A stretch of 64,000 nt of DNA from Microglena sp. YARC (GCA_022414725.1 JAJSRW010002195.1:62001-126000); one strand, 5' to 3'; shown: positions 18,507 through 28,679, counted from the stretch's first letter. Numbers and translations: made by a program. Notes: generated from the letters alone by a model not told the origin.

Positions 18507-19115
18507 CTAAACAGCAATCTGGTCCAGAACGACGAACATCTTCCTAATCTTCGTCGGCACATACTGAGCGTCGATTGTAGGAGATGCTGCGCGTAGCGCA
18601 TTCGCGTCTGGCTCCCCTACCATACTTATTATGTTCTCTATCACGTCAGGTGGAATTGATGACAATAGGGTTGGGTCCAACTGTCTGGCAAGACAAGTGG
18701 TTTCGTTTGGGCAGAAGCGGATCACGGAATCGCCCACAACAGCGTCGGATGCAATGATGCGGGTTAGTCTCCTTTCTAATACATTCCACTCCACATAAAT
18801 CTCAACAATGCATGCCCTCCGTCTAGGTCCATCCTTATTGTTCTCCCATGCTTGCATGTGCTCCAACAGTGTCAGTCTCCTCATAAGCGCACAGACGAGT
18901 CCGTTGAGATTGCATTTGCGGATATGAATATTCTCATGCCACATTTTTTGAGGGTCTAAGGGTATGCTATCGTCCTTGACGTACGCCTCAAACGCATTGC
19001 GTTGTAGAAACAAAACCTGCAAACGGTCAGGAAATCCAAACAATTGACGCACATCGGCATACCTTGCACATTGCACTCCAATGTTCAACGATTTAAAACC
19101 CACCTTGAAAGGCAT
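18507..19115 (-). CDS. Hypothetical protein with F-box-like C-terminal segment
   Basis: A 202-residue complete gene. Residues ~150-170 (LSSIPPDVIENIISMVGEPD) resemble the first helices of an F-box (Leu-Pro-x-hydrophobic-hydrophobic), unusual at the C-terminal end. The rest (QVLFLQRNAFEAYVKDD, LCALMRRLTLLEHMQAW) is unrecognised. F-box proteins are common in giant viruses and recruit substrates to SCF ubiquitin ligases, but the motif here is weak. Confidence 0.6.
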   Translation of the reverse strand: MPFKVGFKSLNIGVQCARYADVRQLFGFPDRLQVLFLQRNAFEAYVKDDSIPLDPQKMWHENIHIRKCNLNGLVCALMRRLTLLEHMQAWENNKDGPRRRACIVEIYVEWNVLERRLTRIIASDAVVGDSVIRFCPNETTCLARQLDPTLLSSIPPDVIENIISMVGEPDANALRAASPTIDAQYVPTKIRKMFVVLDQIAV

Positions 19116-19480
19116 ACTTGATTATACATGCACAGCTTTTTACTCCTTATGTTGAGCAGTCGTCAGTACCAACATCCAGGAGTCATTCCTCGAATCCGCG
19201 ATTCACCTTTCATTAAATACCGTCTCAAGCAGGCGTCTGCTTAACAAACTATTCCGGTATCATGAAAGGGAATCGCGGGACCCACGGAGTGGGGCAGGGG
19301 AATTCAGCTGCGGACTCGCGGAAACACGTGTCCTAGGATCTGACTTGTCCATCGGAGGAGGACACATGCAAACGGCGGAACACTGCCGAATGTATCGGAG
19401 GACGCACGCAAACGGCAGATGGACAATATACTGTAACATTATTCACCGGTCTGAGTGTAACAGTGTCAAAAAGTGCCCGG
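19116..19480. other. Dispersed repeats, no gene
   Basis: Holds the palindromic repeat AAGCAGGCGTCTGCTT (from 19227), the segment GGGACCCACGGAGTGGGGCA shared with 42540 and 42690, and a copy of the motif TATACTGTAACATTATT (19427). Confidence 0.5.
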
Positions 19481-19744
19481 TTAAAATCTCGAATTTAGCG
19501 CAACCGCCGCACAGGTCAATGTCCTAACACCGCACCTGTGCTCCAGCGCCCGCACTGCGTCGCGCTCGTCGTTGATCTGTTGTTGCATGTGCATGTTGGC
19601 TGCGATGAGCTCATCGCGCATATCATTAATGTCGTTCAAATGTTGATGCATGCGTTGCATGATGCGGAGCTCGCATGCAACGAACTGCTCTTGGGTGACG
19701 TAGAAGGGTAGTTGGTTTTGCAGGGGGGGCGGCTCCATGTTCAT
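19481..19744 (-). CDS. Small coiled-coil protein
   Basis: 87 residues: MNMEPPPLQNQLPFYVTQEQ followed by a Met/Gln/His-rich helix (LNDINDMRDELIAANMHMQQ) of coiled-coil type. At residue ~71 the DNA reads GAGCACAG/GTGCGG on the minus strand, a possible donor site, and the residues after it look less protein-like. A further exon may therefore exist, but I cannot place an acceptor. Function unknown. Confidence 0.5.
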   Translation of the reverse strand: MNMEPPPLQNQLPFYVTQEQFVACELRIMQRMHQHLNDINDMRDELIAANMHMQQQINDERDAVRALEHRCGVRTLTCAAVALNSRF

Positions 19745-20097
19745 GTCCCTAAAGGCGCAGCAGACAAGAAAACGCTATATATAAACGTACAGAGACAAAG
19801 TGCTGACGATTGAATGCAATCTCATGCATCTCACCTCAATGCATATCATCTCAATGTCAAAGAAATCCAAAGAATCCATGCACGCCGGCGGATCCTCGTC
19901 CAGACTCATCACGCACACGCACGGAACTGATGCGGCGGCGGCGGCTTATCGCCCAGCCCCATCATGCACGGCAGAGGCAGCGTCTAGTCCATCCTTATCA
20001 CACATCATGCCACGCGGCGGCTTGAGAAGGACACACTGGAAATCGATCGTCATTGATTGCAGCATAACAACAACACGGCGTTAAAAAGGAAATGACA
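19745..20097. other. No confident gene
   Basis: A/T-rich start, then a repeat (CACGCGGCGGCTTGAGAAGG, ~20010) shared with the DNA upstream of the zinc-finger nuclease at 44130. Confidence 0.4.
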
Positions 20098-20122
20098 GCG
20101 TGTCCCACTTTATTTGAGAGTA
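20098..20122 (+). promoter_or_regulatory. Family F terminal repeat at a gene start
   Basis: GTGTCCCACTTTATTTGAGA ends ~10 bp before the ATG at 20130. See also 4352, 23831 and 61084. A promoter role is inferred from position only. Confidence 0.35.
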
Positions 20123-20129
20123 GGAGCAC

Positions 20130-20900
20130 ATGATGGCGTCCGTGAAGACTCGTCGCGCCTTGTTCATTTTTCCAAGTTACTACGTAGACGGTTTGGGACC
20201 CGTGCTTATGCACACATTGCAAGAGTGTGGTACGCTGCCAAGGGACTTGAAGGGGTACAGATGTGGCGGAGCCATGAAGGACCATGATGTTTTTGTCAAC
20301 AAGGTTTTGGGTTCTGGTATGGAGATCAATGTTCTCGAAGGCACCGTGTGCCGGAGGACCGTCATGGACCAATTGGCTTGGTTGTTGGAGCCCTCAGTGG
20401 ACGTTGCTCTTTTGTTATTCTGTGGGCATGGCATGAATGAGGGGTCGCCACGTCACGGTACATTGGTATGTTCTTACAAACAGCTGGTGTCAGCTGAGGC
20501 CATCGATGCGGTGGTGGCAGCTCAACGTTTTTGCGGCACACTCATCCGCGTGCTCAACATGTGCGAAGAAAATGCCATTGCCCCCGGCCCTGGTCTGCCG
20601 TTCCAGCACGGAAGATCTCTGCTTGATGCACAGTTCCATCTCGTTGCACACAAGGACGTGATGTTGTTGGCAACTGGGACTTTTGAAGAAACGGCAGGTG
20701 GCAAGGCAGGCACACCCTTCATCGCTGCCCTGGGCAGAATGTTTGACGCAGAGTCGATCTTAACCTACGAGCGCCTTGATGAGCTCTTGCAGAGGCACTG
20801 GCCTGGTGGCAGTGGGAGGGCACTGCTGTATCCTGCAAGGTTGAAAGGGATCTTCGGATGGCCGGCTAATGGTTCACAGGCGAGTGGCGATTCTGCTTGA
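20130..20900 (+). CDS. Caspase-fold (metacaspase-like) peptidase
   Basis: A 256-residue protein with the order expected for peptidase family C14: beta-strand ALFIFPSYYVDG, catalytic His in LLLFCGHGMNEG (His100), then strand IRVLNMCEENA with the candidate nucleophile Cys145. Caspase-type enzymes cut after Asp or, in metacaspases, Arg/Lys. The Cys motif (NMCEEN) differs from the usual DxCHSG, so activity is uncertain. Metacaspases are common in algae and known from some algal giant viruses, where control of host cell death is proposed. Two ATGs lie in tandem at 20130; either could start. Confidence 0.75.
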   Translation: MMASVKTRRALFIFPSYYVDGLGPVLMHTLQECGTLPRDLKGYRCGGAMKDHDVFVNKVLGSGMEINVLEGTVCRRTVMDQLAWLLEPSVDVALLLFCGHGMNEGSPRHGTLVCSYKQLVSAEAIDAVVAAQRFCGTLIRVLNMCEENAIAPGPGLPFQHGRSLLDAQFHLVAHKDVMLLATGTFEETAGGKAGTPFIAALGRMFDAESILTYERLDELLQRHWPGGSGRALLYPARLKGIFGWPANGSQASGDSA

Positions 20901-20906
20901 ATAGTA

Positions 20907-21280
20907 ATATAGGGACCCAGTCCCAGAAAAGGCCCTTTGTTACACTCTTTCAACACGCATACTTTTGTTGAGTTTTTAGAAAATTTTGACTGTCCAACTG
21001 ACACAGTAATTATACTTGACAACGTTGCTTTTCACCACTCCAAGAAGGTCAAAACACTTGCAGCTTCAAGGGGGTGGGAGTCCTATACACTCCTCCCTAC
21101 TCACCTTGGTTCAACCCAATAGAAGGGGTGTTCTCCATCGTCAAACGCGATTTCTATAAAAGCCAAGATGTGTATAAGGCTTTGAGTTCTGTTAAAGAGA
21201 AACACGTAGGCTTTTTTTCGAAAGTCATTGAATACAATTTCTGGACCTTGATACAAGGAAATAGATACATTGGCTACTAA
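20907..21280 (+). pseudogene. IS630-like transposase remnant (C-terminal half)
   Basis: Contains TVIILDNVAFHHSKKVK (second catalytic Asp) and, after a frame change near the G-rich run at ~21070, YTPPYSPWFNPIEGVFSIVK (catalytic Glu). The protein differs from the transposase at 561, so this is another lineage. The left edge (AATATAGGGACCCAGTCCCA) resembles 29231 (AATATAGGGACACAGCCCCA), which may be a terminal repeat of this second element. Confidence 0.8.
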
Positions 21281-23343
21281 ATGGAGACGATAGTCAATAA
21301 AGAGCCTCCGGACAAGCGTACGCGACCGGACCGGGCGGCCAAAATTAAGGACAGGAAAACGGAGACAGGAGAACGTGGTAAAGTGTACACTGAGTCGGAT
21401 CATAGCGGATAAGGACAACAAGGACGTTATCACCAAGGTGATTAAGGATCGGGTCGACAGCGTATCCAAGAGGACTTATCTTGCCGGTGTTGCGGTGAAC
21501 CGGATATTAAAAGAAGTCTTCGAAGGGGTACCAGATGCGCAACTTCACACTGTAAGTGTCCCTAGCGTCGACCAGAACTTCATTCGGCAGCTTATGGTGG
21601 GGTCGAGACAGGCGCACATGGAGACGAGGGACGCCACAGTCGAAAGGTTCTTTCACAACAACTATTGGTTTAGGGAGAAGATTGAGGGGCGCGAGGTAAT
21701 TGTGAAAAAGAAGAAACAATACGTGGGTGCCATCGCTCGCTACGATGGCGATCGAAACCTGTACAGCCACGCGTCGAAGAAGTACCTGACCAATTTCAAT
21801 AACCACTACAGAGTCCATCTCTCCACATGGATCAAGAAGTTCGTTTACTCGAAGGAAAACAGGATCTTGGCCAAGGAGTTCAAAGATGAGCACGGCATTG
21901 ACGATATCGTATTCCACCGATACCTCCTCTACGATATCCACTCTTGGGGAGTAAAGGAAGACCTCATAGCGATACATTCGCTCCTACCGGAGCGAACAAA
22001 GATGTTGCTGAAGATTCAGCACTCGATCATCGGACGAGACGAGATCAACCGACAGTGGCTTAAGAGCGTTTCCAACAGCGCCAAGATGATCCGGTACAAC
22101 GTCTTTATCAATCGATACCTCGAGGCCACAGAGGACGAGGGCTACGCCAAGCTGGTCAACATCGCTCCCATCCCAACAGTCAAGCACTCCTTCATCACGA
22201 TAGACACCGACGGCCTACTGGGCGTCCTCAAGGACGTGGGTCTCGTCGAGAGTCTCGAAAAGACGCTGACGAACAAGGAGCACTGGGAGTCGGTCTTCGA
22301 TGTGGAAAACATCCGTTCTACTGGGAAAGGTGTGTTTACATGCACCATAGACACTGACGGCGTAATGGCTTGTACCCACTTTCTTAGGGCCGAGAAGAAA
22401 AAGATTTCAATCAAGGACGACGGAACGGCGATTAAGAAGCAGACCAAGACTCTACGCGAGTTTTCCGAGTCCGACCCCAATGTGGTGGTCGTTGCAAACG
22501 ACCCTGGCCGCTGCAACATTGCCTTTTTGACTTGGAAGAAAAATAAGGTCGAAGAAAAAGATAAGGGGGGTAGGAAGAGGAAGAGGCACTGCGAGTTTGG
22601 GAGCAAGAGACTCACGCGGGAGCGGTACTACGTTGAGAGCGGGGTCTTCAAATCTAGAGGTCCGACCAAGAAGTGGTTGTCTAACATCCAGGACTGCCTT
22701 GACGACCTGAAGGACAACAGTCCCAAGCGCACATCTCTAGAGTCGTTTGACGCTTACGTGACTGTAATGGTCAACCATTGGGATTCTCGATGGGGGGAGA
22801 TGTCCAAGTCGCGGTGGGGCGCGCAGCGCCTGCGGCTCTACGGTGGTAAGAAACGTGTCTTAGCACGCTTCTTCAACGAGGTACAGGCGGATGTCGGTGA
22901 GTGGAAAACAATTGTCATCGCATACGGTTCTTCTAAGTTTGCCCCTGGTGGCAAGGGTGAACTTTCTGTCCCTACAACGAGCGCGTTTCAATGCGTTTAG
23001 CGACCGTTTCAAGGGGCGAGTTGCCGTCATTGACGAATTCCGTACCACAAAGATCTGGCACAAGGACAGCACCACCGTCCTCCAGAGTGTGCAGTCCGAA
23101 AAAGAAGGGCGCACGGTTCGAGGCTTGCTATGGTGCAGTTCCACCATGGAGAACAGCAAGTTGTTTGTAAACCGTGACCTAAATGCAGCCATTAACATCC
23201 ACAATTGCTTTACAATGTACCCAACCCGCCCCGGAATTCTTGCGAGGCCAAAGAAATATTGCAAACTGGAAGTTGTGGTAGGACGCAAAATTGATTACAA
23301 GCTGACAGGTTCTTTACAGAACGCAGTGTCGAGCGAAGTGTAG
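21281..23343 (+). pseudogene. Fanzor (TnpB-like RNA-guided nuclease), frame-disrupted
   Basis: Fanzor proteins are eukaryotic and giant-virus relatives of TnpB, guided by an RNA encoded at the element's 3' end. The main ORF (GTG at 21375 to 22998) has an N-terminal helical part and the RuvC-I motif VVVANDPGRCNIAF (Asp at 22500). Near 22996-23000 one extra T (GTTTAG) shifts the frame. The continuation has RuvC-II VAVIDEFRTTKIW (Glu at 23035), the motif RTVRGLLWCSS and RuvC-III VNRDLNAAINI (Asp at 23176). All three catalytic residues are present. An ATG at 21281 in another frame (METIVNKEPPDKR) may be the true N-terminus, implying a second shift near 21368. Inactive as read unless frames are corrected or recoded. 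Confidence 0.85.
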
Positions 23344-23359
23344 AAGATAAACACATACA

Positions 23360-23420
23360 AGAGGATTTTGGGGGACTCGGCATATTATGTAACATAATTC
23401 CCTTGTCCGAGTGTAAAGGG
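23360..23420 (+). other. Candidate 3' guide-RNA region of the Fanzor element
   Basis: Just after the Fanzor stop, ACTCGG (23375) pairs with CCGAGT (23407), enclosing the perfect palindrome ATTATGTAACATAAT. A related sequence (TATACTGTAACATTATT to GTCTGAGTGTAA) occurs at 19427 and 28937. Guide RNAs of this family lie at this position, but the assignment is inference. Confidence 0.3.
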
Positions 23421-23830
23421 GAACTAAAAAATGTTTAGTAAATTTGTGTGTTTTTGTGTTTCCGTGTTTTGAATGAGCCACCGCATCTTACGCAATCGCA
23501 TTCACGGTAGGTCCGTAGGACTGTCATCCAAAGAAAACCGAATGGTCCCAAGCAGGCTTCTGCTGGACAATAAGTGGGTATTTACATGGAATCGTTTTCA
23601 CCCCATATATTTGTTTCTGAAGGGGGAGCGCGGGCAGATTGGATTCATTTTGATGACTCGCGTACACCATTCACTGTAACGCTTGGGATTCTCACTGTAA
23701 CACTTGGGCTTCTCACCTTACATCAGACATCAATCAAGCACCCTTTGTTCATGCTTCAAGTATTGGATGTGATTCGATGATGATTGGTGTCTCCTTGGTG
23801 GATTGGATGTGACGGCATCGTCCATCATTA

Positions 23831-23862
23831 TAAAGGGTGTCCCACTTTATTTGAGAATAACT
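23831..23862 (+). promoter_or_regulatory. Family F terminal repeat at a gene start
   Basis: GGGTGTCCCACTTTATTTGA to AACTATA ends a few bases before the ATG at 23868, leaving almost no other leader sequence. Confidence 0.4.
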
Positions 23863-23867
23863 ATAGA

Positions 23868-24254
23868 ATGACCGATTACGCTTCGGACATCACTGTGTCG
23901 GGTACGTCCGACTTGATTTGCACTGGGGTCCAAGATGTTCATCTTGATACAATTGAAAAGCAAAAAACATTGGAATTGGCCCGCCTCATGAGAGGCCTCG
24001 TGCCTGAATGGGGTAGTGATTACATCGAACGATACATTCCTAACGAGCTCCAGTGCCAGTTGCACAACAAGAGAACATGGATGGATGAAGATGGATTCTG
24101 GTGGGGATTTGACAAAGTCTGTGCTAGGAAGTATAAGCAGACTAACGTCATTATTCTTGCTACGAAGTATCACGGACTTGGGACACATGAACATAAAGTA
24201 CTGGTCACTCTAAATAATTCGGTACAAGTGGTGTGGGAAGACGATTTATGGTGA
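23868..24254 (+). CDS. Hypothetical protein
   Basis: 128 residues (MTDYASDITVSGTSDLICTG at the start). A Trp-rich centre (RTWMDEDGFWWGFDKVCARK) and a C-terminal beta region (HKVLVTLNNSVQVVWEDD). A longer frame opens upstream but runs through the transposon end, so I start at 23868. No family recognised. Confidence 0.6.
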   Translation: MTDYASDITVSGTSDLICTGVQDVHLDTIEKQKTLELARLMRGLVPEWGSDYIERYIPNELQCQLHNKRTWMDEDGFWWGFDKVCARKYKQTNVIILATKYHGLGTHEHKVLVTLNNSVQVVWEDDLW

Positions 24255-24507
24255 TTCTGATGCTCTTTGAATCATACGGGACATCGCATGTTTTGCAAGG
24301 CAGCCAATGGCCCCAAATAGCAATGGGGTACTCAAAGAACAGCAGTAGCAACCACAGTGAATGCGGTTGCGTAAGACTCAATGCGGCTTTAATCGACGAC
24401 AAGTGTTTCGTGTGCGTTTCTAAAAAACGAGTCTAAACAACGCAACATCCATACCTGATAAAAACCATTGAGCGATTGCGCGAAGAAAAAGAGTATTCAT
24501 CGACGCG

Positions 24508-25104
24508 ATGCCGACCGATATATATATCCCGCCTTGTCAGCCCATTTCAAAACCAGTTCGCAAACTAGGAAAGGCGTTGTCGCTGGACATGGACAGTCTC
24601 GGCACAACCAAGTTTCTTGATCGCCTCCACTGCCAGAATGTCAGCCGTCTCCATGCACTGCGGGCGTCATCGGCTGTTTCCGGTGATCCACGCATCTTGA
24701 AGTATGACGCATTGCTTCACCTTATTAAACAAAGACACCACACATCCCCACCGTCACGTTTGTTCCTCGTCGCTGTGGAGTACTTCTTCGATGACGGCTG
24801 CTACAAGATCTCCAACAGAAGCGCCCTTGAATTCTCACATGCTATCAACACCCTTTTCGTTGTGGAGCCGAAAATCCTCAAACCCCCCCCTGCCCAGTAT
24901 GGACATGCCAAGGTGTCGAAAGCCATACAGCAGGCCACTATGGGCGCGACTAGACTTTTGTCCTGGCTACCGCATCTCATAAACATGGACCTGAAAGACG
25001 GAACCTCACTTGGATATGTGAAAATTTCTCGTATGATCGTGACAGCTGTGAATCGCGGTGGACGCGTCTTCTGTCAAGATATCCACAGCCAGGAAATTTA
25101 CTAA
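24508..25104 (+). CDS. Hypothetical protein
   Basis: 198 residues, apparently complete. Mostly helical with the segments LLHLIKQRHHTSPPSRLFLV, YKISNRSALEFSHAINTLFV and LLSWLPHLINMDLKD. No motif I recognise. A family B element begins 24 bp after its stop. Confidence 0.6.
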   Translation: MPTDIYIPPCQPISKPVRKLGKALSLDMDSLGTTKFLDRLHCQNVSRLHALRASSAVSGDPRILKYDALLHLIKQRHHTSPPSRLFLVAVEYFFDDGCYKISNRSALEFSHAINTLFVVEPKILKPPPAQYGHAKVSKAIQQATMGATRLLSWLPHLINMDLKDGTSLGYVKISRMIVTAVNRGGRVFCQDIHSQEIY

Positions 25105-25127
25105 GAATTGGAGGAGGAATACCCATA

Positions 25128-25412
25128 CAGCTAGGGACATTTGATATTGGGACACCTTATATTTGGGGATTCTGAAAAGTTGACCAATTCAAGATTTGTA
25201 ACCGATCTTGTCAATACAGATACTGTCTTCAGGTGATTGACACAAAAAATTCAAGGCATCTAAAGACACTGAATTTACATGTTCAAAGTACCCTGAAAAG
25301 TCAAACTGATGTCTAACATCGTGCGCATCAATAATCCTTGAGCAGAAACGGCAGCAATTAGTGTCAATTTGGACATTCGCAATGTCCTAGAAATTTGGAT
25401 ATTTAAACCCCA
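25128..25412 (-). mobile_element. Internally deleted IS630-like element with transposase relic
   Basis: The family B end CAGCTAGGGACATTTGATAT, after TA at 25126, leads on the minus strand into the transposase C-terminus (GYFEHVNSVSLDALNF, EDSICIDKIGYKS) fused to an earlier part (NVQIDTNCC/ MSKLTLIAAVSAQG in another frame). The catalytic core between them is missing, which shows directly how the non-autonomous copies arise. The other end is lost at ~25412. Confidence 0.75.
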
Positions 25413-25699
25413 GGATCTGACTTGTCCATCGGAGGACACACGCAAACGGCGGAACACTGTCGAATGTATCGGACACCGAATGGCACACGCAAACGGCGGA
25501 ACACTGTCGAATGTATAGGAGGAGTGTACACAAGAGGCCGAACACGGTCGAATGGCACACGCAGGCCCTCATTGACACACGCAAACGTACATTCATGACA
25601 CACGGATGCGGTGGCGGATTCTCGTCCTCGACTGAAGTGTAAACAACCATTCTTCAGTATAAACAACCATCAGCACAGAACAGCACACTTCACAAACGA
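25413..25699. repeat. Short dispersed repeats
   Basis: Imperfect repeats of CACACGCAAACGGCGGAACACTGTCGAATGTA (in pieces, ~25437-25560), also seen at 19360. No gene. Confidence 0.45.
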
Positions 25700-26617
25700 A
25701 TGAGTTCCTTTGACGAAATCAATGAAGATGTATTGGAGATCATTCTATCCAATGCGATTTCGAACGAATCCCACCTCAAACAAGTGCCTCTCGTTTGCAA
25801 ACAGTGGAGATGCTCCGCACCCCAGTGTGTCAAAAGGATCCACTTAAGACATTATAACAGTTTGGAATACGCATTATCACGCATTTGCAGGCTCAAAGAG
25901 TTGAAAATAGGTGTCAATCGTGGGGAATACGTACCCTACCAATCAATGTCGGCTATCGAAGACAAGATCCAAGACATATCTCCGCTGTCCGGCCTCACTT
26001 CGTTGGTTCACCTGGACATATCGAACACCTACGTGACCGACATATCGCCACTGTACGGACTCACTTCGTTGACGCACCTGAACATGTCGCACACCTACGT
26101 GGACGAACACATATTATCACCTCTGTCCGGACTCACTTCGTTGACACACCTGAACATGTCGCACACACCTCTGTACAACATACAAGCTCTGTACGGACTC
26201 ACTTCTTTGATTCACCTAGACATTTCGCTATCACAGCTTTCCGGACTCACCGCGTTGGTTCATCTGAACATGGCGTACACACGGGACCTATTATCACCGC
26301 TGGCAGGACTCACTTCGTTGATTCACCTGAACATGGCGTCCACACGTGTGGACGACATATCACCACTGGCAGGACTCACTCCATTGGTGCACCTCGACAT
26401 TTCGAACACCGACGTGTACGACATATCACCGCTTTCCGGCCTCACTTCGTTGATTCACCTGAACATGGCGTCCACACGTGTGGACGACATATCACCGCTG
26501 GCAGGACTCACTTCGTTGGTTCACCTGGACAGTTCGAACACCGACGTGGACGACATATCACCGCTGGCAGGACTCACTTCGTTGACGTACTTGAAAAATG
26601 GATGGAATGATGTGTAA
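25700..26617 (+). CDS. F-box/leucine-rich-repeat protein
   Basis: A 305-residue protein. The N-terminus (EINEDVLEIILSNAI, then LVCKQWRCSA) fits an F-box. From ~95 there are about ten 22-residue leucine-rich repeats with the pattern ISPLSGLTSLVHLDISNTYV. The repeats are very alike at DNA level, suggesting recent expansion. The usual role would be substrate recognition for an SCF ubiquitin ligase. Fragments of a related gene survive at 33180-33400. The end (TYLKNGWNDV) is abrupt, so some C-terminal repeats may be lost. Confidence 0.8.
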   Translation: MSSFDEINEDVLEIILSNAISNESHLKQVPLVCKQWRCSAPQCVKRIHLRHYNSLEYALSRICRLKELKIGVNRGEYVPYQSMSAIEDKIQDISPLSGLTSLVHLDISNTYVTDISPLYGLTSLTHLNMSHTYVDEHILSPLSGLTSLTHLNMSHTPLYNIQALYGLTSLIHLDISLSQLSGLTALVHLNMAYTRDLLSPLAGLTSLIHLNMASTRVDDISPLAGLTPLVHLDISNTDVYDISPLSGLTSLIHLNMASTRVDDISPLAGLTSLVHLDSSNTDVDDISPLAGLTSLTYLKNGWNDV

Positions 26618-26697
26618 AATTGTTCAACGGGTCATCCTTAGTAATATTATTGTTCATTTTCCGTTTAAAATAGGGATTGATTTGAGCCTCAGGCATT

Positions 26698-26746
26698 CAA
26701 TGGGCGTTCCTGCCTCCCGGCCGATTTTGACTGGTTGCTAAACATT
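26698..26746. mobile_element. Family A MITE end
   Basis: ATGGGCGTTCCTGCCTCCCG plus ~18 bp of the internal side of one end only. It abuts the family B element that follows. Another solo end lies at 28319-28386. Confidence 0.7.
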
Positions 26747-26749
26747 GTA

Positions 26750-27297
26750 CAGTCAGAGACAGAATTTGTGGGACACCCTTACCGGTGACCCTTGAACCCA
26801 ATTGATTGGGTAGGTCAGCTAAAGGTTTTGTATCAAGGTCCCAATCCTTCGTGTCCTTCATCCCGTATTTCAGCATTTAAGCTGGCCCAGAGGATAACAA
26901 TTGTAAGCTGCTAACTGACCCAGGTGGGTCGGTTGGTTGAGCGCCCACATTTGCCTCTCCAGAAGCTGGGGTTTTAGGGGGGGGGCGAGGGAACACAGAA
27001 TACATCCGGTCGCTCCACGTTATCAGAAGCAGAAGAAGGTTCAGCAGAGTTCACGTCTAGGTTCCAGGTTGCACTATAGCCACATTGGATGCGCTTTTGA
27101 CACTGTTGTGACAGTGCAGTACTTAGTGGACCTTGACGTTATTTACCACCATCTTCTGCTTCTCAAACGTTTTAGCCCCTTCTCCTTTGTCTGACACTAC
27201 TTCTTCTTCTCATGGTGATACAATATTGCACTCACATTTCCTAATACCCATAATCAACTTTTCAAAATAAAAGGTGTCCCACAATCAAATGTCCCTA
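26750..27297 (+). mobile_element. Non-autonomous family B (IS630-like) element, ~548 bp
   Basis: Left end CAGTCAGAGACAGAATTTGT after TA at 26748; right end AAAAGGTGTCCCACAATC to TCCCTA at ~27297. The first ~200 bp match the autonomous element at 343. Confidence 0.85.
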
Positions 27298-27417
27298 ATT
27301 GTCGTTCCAGAGATGGAGAGTCTTTTCAGAGGTGTTCATGTGGTAAGGGCCATAAACTGAGCCGTCTACTGCGATTCTTAGGCCAAACGGTTATGGGCTT
27401 GTGATTCATTCAGATAC

Positions 27418-27948
27418 CTACAAAACCGCGGGGAGGCAGATTAATGCAGGGAATGTATTCAGTTCAGCAAACTGTGCGTCAATGATGAGATGGCATGCCT
27501 TCCATGCACACCTGAGGCAGCGACACATCGTTGCAAAGTGCTCGCAGTTGTTAAATGCGGCGTTGTAGACAAATGGGGTTTGCTCAGCATCTTTGACCAG
27601 AGCGAGGGCAAGGCTTGCCGAGAGGGTCTGATCCAGAGCAGCCCCTTCGGGGTACAAAGCCTCCGCAAAGATAGAGCCGTTGGCAACGAAGTCTTCGTAG
27701 GATCGCAAGGAGACGTTGGCCTGCTCCTTAGAAATTCCCCACACATCAACGACTGTCGGGACTTCGATATCCCCTGGTGCCACCACTTGCTGCCCGACAA
27801 AGATGCCATGGTGCCTGTAACCGGATGCGTCTTTTACCATGATCTGGGCGCCAGGCTTAAGCTTGCCGAACATAGCATAGCCGCTCTTGTACGGCGTCAG
27901 GGTAGCATATGGGTGCCCGATGTCTGGGGGTGACCAATCTGGAAGCAT
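27418..27948 (-). CDS. LRAT-like (NlpC/P60 superfamily) acyltransferase-type protein
   Basis: A 176-residue protein with circularly permuted NlpC/P60 (LRAT/H-REV107) motifs: GYRHHGIFVG (catalytic His ~46-47), VVDVWG, and FNNCEHFATMCR (catalytic Cys135). Enzymes of this fold transfer acyl groups or cleave phospholipids at membranes. A paralogue is at 33935-34567. The N-terminus (MLPDWSPPDIGHPYATLTPY) lies shortly before the domain and there is no clear hydrophobic tail. The substrate is unknown. Confidence 0.75.
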   Translation of the reverse strand: MLPDWSPPDIGHPYATLTPYKSGYAMFGKLKPGAQIMVKDASGYRHHGIFVGQQVVAPGDIEVPTVVDVWGISKEQANVSLRSYEDFVANGSIFAEALYPEGAALDQTLSASLALALVKDAEQTPFVYNAAFNNCEHFATMCRCLRCAWKACHLIIDAQFAELNTFPALICLPAVL

Positions 27949-28019
27949 TCGCTTGATGTGGGCGATTGCCGATGTGAGGATGTCGGCAAGGGATCTTCCC
28001 GAGATGCCATGTTTGTCTC

Positions 28020-28330
28020 AAATTGAGCTGCTGACTCGTGTTAAGCTTCGAGGATTTCTAATAGATAATTATATAGGGATCTATTTTATGCGACCGTCAT
28101 TTTCTCATTGCAACACCGGGGGGGACATGGGTTTTAATTCAGGACTTTTATGGATTGGGTATAAGGATACCTGGTACAGATGGGATTTTTAAATGAGGAA
28201 TCCGTATTGTCGAAGCCGACAGTGTGTGTGCTTACAGGGTTCAATACTGTCCAAGACGCATTTAAGATTGTCCCTCACAAACACATTCCATTTGTCATAC
28301 TTCGTGTGCATAATGGGCATTTAGCATATA
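28020..28330 (+). pseudogene. Degraded coding fragment
   Basis: Two overlapping frames look protein-like (LLTRVKLRGFLIDNYIGIYF; then LSKPTVCVLTGFNTVQDAFK), suggesting one gene with a frameshift near 28190. The 3' side ends in a family A MITE end (28319). No family recognised. Confidence 0.3.
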
Positions 28331-28402
28331 ATGGGCGTTCCTGCCTCCCGGCCGATTTTGACTGGTTGCGAAACATGGTATGGAGCGGGTTAAAAAAAAA
28401 AA

Positions 28403-28415
28403 GGGTTTAGGGTTT
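28403..28415 (+). repeat. Short telomere-like tract
   Basis: GGGTTTAGGGTTT after an A-run. Too short to be conclusive alone; listed with 3276 and 13108. Confidence 0.3.
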
Positions 28416-28679
28416 ATTTGCTATGGTTATGATTTGCTATGGCTGGATTTGGAGAGAATGCAATTTGCGTTTTTGTTCTAGATTGTGACAATTTTTCCAG
28501 GAAGATCGTCTTATCTGATACAGTATTGTGAAGACAGCCAAACACTACATCACAGTCGACGACAACTTAAACTTGACAACTTAAACTCACTCACACACGC
28601 GTAGCGGCGGCTGCTGTCGAATGGCACACACAGGACACTCATTGACCCACGCAAACATGTAGACGAATCCTCTTCATAC

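Noticed and set aside
22990..23005. Programmed +1 frameshift in Fanzor (GTT TAG C resembles the prfB site)
   Set aside because: The Val codon would re-pair poorly with TTT and no stimulatory element is evident; a simple one-base insertion is more economical.
23473..23679. Small ORF containing FLKGERG as a helicase P-loop
   Set aside because: It lacks the GK(S/T) residues and overlaps a dispersed repeat; probably coincidence.
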